64,000 nucleotides of DNA, from positions 1-64,000 of the forward strand of contig JBCCPJ010000005.1 in the NCBI GenBank assembly GCA_039024895.1, written 5' to 3'. The notes under the pieces were generated by a model, which did no database searches, was not told the DNA's origin, and saw nothing but the letters and a program-made list of their open reading frames with translations. Numbering within the stretch: position 1 is the first letter of the stretch; each line of letters opens with the position of its first letter. The position numbers were made by a program, and so were the translations under genes. The stretch comes from JAJDOD01 sp039024895 (GTDB lineage: Bacteria > Pseudomonadota > Alphaproteobacteria > Rhodobacterales > Rhodobacteraceae). This document shows positions 62,499 to 64,000 of this stretch, in pieces.

Positions 62499-63425
62499 AT
62501 GGCACAAAAACATTCTATGAACACATTCTTGGCGGCGGCAGTCCTGGCAGGGATGTTCTTTATCATCGCTTTAACGGCGTTCCTTACGGTCGCAGATTAC
62601 ACATGGATATCGTCTCTTTTCCTGGCATCCCTGATAGCGCTGCTTGCGGGGATTGTACTCTTCCTTGGATTTGGGGCGTCGACCAATCAACCGGCGACGA
62701 TGGTCGCACGCGCAGCAGCCCCGGTTCAGGCTGATACGGCCGAAGCCCCTGTCCCTAGCGCCGCCCCACCAAGCCCAGCACCCATACCGGACCCCGAACC
62801 GGTTGAAGAACCATCTGCCCCGTCGGCGGAGGAAACCGCAGCCGCTGAAAAGGCTGCCGCATTCCAAGAAGAAGCGGCGCGTATGAAGGCCGCAGAGGAG
62901 GCGGCTGCCGAGGCTGCAGCAGCCTCCGCAAAGCGCCGCGCGGAGGAAGAAGCGCGCGTGAAGGCTGAGGACGAAGCGGCACGCAAAAGTGCCGAGGAGG
63001 AGGCTGCGGAGGCAGCGCGCGTGAAGACCGAGGAAGAAGCCACCGAGGCCGCGGCATCAGCAGCGCCGTCGACTGCCGCCAATGATCATGGCATTCCAGA
63101 CTATGACGGCGACGGCAAGCTGGAGGGCACAGACGAAGGGACACGTCCGGCAGGTTTGGACGCGCCACGCGATGGTCAGGGGGATAATCTTAAGGAAATC
63201 AAAGGTATCGGGCCCAAGCTCGAAAAGCTTTGCAACCGGCTCGGTTTCTGGCATTTTGATCAGATAGCAGCGTGGTCATCGAACGAAGTTGCCTGGGTCG
63301 ATGCCAATCTGGAAGGTTTCAAGGGTCGAGTGACACGCGACCGTTGGGTTGAACAAGCGGGGATTCTCGCCTCCGGTGGCGAAACGGAATTCTCAAAACG
63401 TGTTGAAGACGGAGACGTTTACTAA
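62499..63425 (+). CDS. Membrane-anchored coiled-coil protein with C-terminal HhH domain
   Basis: The 308-aa protein has two N-terminal membrane helices (about 9-30 and 36-57), a long Ala/Glu/Lys/Arg-rich coiled coil (about 95-185) and a linker. The C-terminal HhH domain (from about residue 228: DNLKEIKGIGPKLEKL ...) ends in EDGDVY. The terminal 80 residues match the NuoE tail (56/80 identical by my count). It is inserted between nuoE and nuoF after 174 bp. It may tether or help assemble complex I (inference). Confidence 0.8.
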   Translation: MAQKHSMNTFLAAAVLAGMFFIIALTAFLTVADYTWISSLFLASLIALLAGIVLFLGFGASTNQPATMVARAAAPVQADTAEAPVPSAAPPSPAPIPDPEPVEEPSAPSAEETAAAEKAAAFQEEAARMKAAEEAAAEAAAASAKRRAEEEARVKAEDEAARKSAEEEAAEAARVKTEEEATEAAASAAPSTAANDHGIPDYDGDGKLEGTDEGTRPAGLDAPRDGQGDNLKEIKGIGPKLEKLCNRLGFWHFDQIAAWSSNEVAWVDANLEGFKGRVTRDRWVEQAGILASGGETEFSKRVEDGDVY

Positions 63426-63566
63426 GCTAGAAAGAAATCTTATCTAGTACTGCGGCGTTAAGAGTATTTTTTACTTCTATGGGCCAAACCGCAGGGGCCT
63501 TGGAAGGAGCAGACTTTATCTACGAGCTGCTTGGGATGGCCTGTGCGTCTAAGTTGTGGAACGGCA

Positions 63567-63800
63567 ATGGACGAACGCTACGAACGCGAAAAAGAACTCG
63601 CCCGTCTGGGGCGTCTTATCTCGATTGTCATCGCCGGAACGATGATATTGTGGATGCTTGCTCAGTGGGTTGGCGCTGAACTCGGATTGCCGAGCGCATA
63701 TGTTTTCCTATTCGATTTGTTTGCCTTGGCCGGTTTCCTCTGGGCGCTGATCGTGACACGACAGCTCTGGCGCAAGCGTCGAGAGTTGGATAAAGATTGA
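63567..63800 (+). CDS. DUF5337 small membrane protein
   Basis: The 77-aa ORF starting at the ATG at 63567 has two membrane helices (LISIVIAGTMILWMLAQWV and FLFDLFALAGFLWALIV) and charged ends. It matches the small Rhodobacterales protein between nuoE and nuoF known as DUF5337. The frame extends upstream, but those residues are not supported. Function unknown. Confidence 0.7.
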   Translation: MDERYEREKELARLGRLISIVIAGTMILWMLAQWVGAELGLPSAYVFLFDLFALAGFLWALIVTRQLWRKRRELDKD

Positions 63801-63845
63801 GGCGGCCAGCGCTCCAGGTGAGAGCGACGAAAATGGGAACAAACG

Positions 63846-64000
63846 ATGCTCGACGATAAGGATCGCATCTTTACGAATCTTTATGGCATGCACGACCGCA
63901 CCCTGTCCGGCGCGCGGGGCCGGGGCCATTGGGATGGTACTTCGGATATCATAAAAAAGGGCCGCGATTGGATCGTGGACCAGATGAAGGCGAGCGGACT
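63846..64000 (+). CDS. nuoF: NADH-quinone oxidoreductase subunit F, partial (runs off window end)
   Basis: The ATG at 63846 begins MLDDKDRIFTNLYGMHDRTLSGARGRGHWDG, the characteristic NuoF start, and the frame stays open to the last base (51 codons plus two bases). NuoF carries the NADH and FMN sites and cluster N3, all outside the window. Confidence 0.9.
   Translation, partial: MLDDKDRIFTNLYGMHDRTLSGARGRGHWDGTSDIIKKGRDWIVDQMKASG

Overview
The window looks like chromosome of a marine alphaproteobacterium of the Rhodobacterales (Roseobacter-type). The evidence is the order rplU-rpmA-GNAT-GNAT-obgE-proB-proA, a ChpT-type phosphotransferase, ornithine-lipid genes olsBA, a nuo operon interspersed with small membrane ORFs, and a lysine/alanine linker plus helix-hairpin-helix tail on both L21 and NuoE. 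No rRNA, CRISPR array or complete insertion sequence was seen. One tRNA (Ser-CGA) is present.

Layout. Positions 1-4.7 kb are an accessory island, with visibly lower GC than the rest. It holds an XRE/ImmA pair, a small zinc-ribbon protein, a three-gene unit ending in a Hanks-type kinase, a serine recombinase and a frameshifted IS3-family tail. Next come a secreted Sel1-repeat protein (4.7-5.7 kb) and a sensory cluster (6.0-11.1 kb): a globin, a FIST protein, a hybrid histidine kinase with an apparent photoactive LOV domain, and a LuxR-type response regulator. From 11.1 to 25.9 kb lies an alginate-type exopolysaccharide locus: RTX protein, algD, algA, alg8 and alg44 on the minus strand, then algC, algF, algI, algJ and algX on the plus strand. 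It encodes precursor synthesis, polymerisation and O-acetylation, but no recognisable AlgE, AlgK, AlgG or AlgL.

Positions 26-57 kb are mostly housekeeping: tRNA-Ser, ribosomal proteins, ObgE, proline synthesis, ChpT, ornithine lipids, a ThiE-like protein, an M32 peptidase, heme A synthase, TrmJ, MoaA, GlmU/GlmS, a nucleobase permease, a leucine-catabolism acyl-CoA dehydrogenase with a palindromic operator, an acyl-CoA synthetase and LprI/EcsC-type proteins. The window ends inside the nuo operon (nuoA, B, C, D, E and the start of nuoF).

Most notable: (1) glmS, usually essential, has an in-frame TAG at codon 39 in otherwise intact coding sequence; (2) the LOV kinase sits beside globin and FIST genes, suggesting a combined light and haem/NO sensor; (3) a 12-bp promoter motif is shared by two alginate operons and the Sel1 gene; (4) the same helix-hairpin-helix tail occurs on L21, NuoE and a membrane-anchored Nuo-operon protein; (5) the island carries an uncharacterised kinase module.
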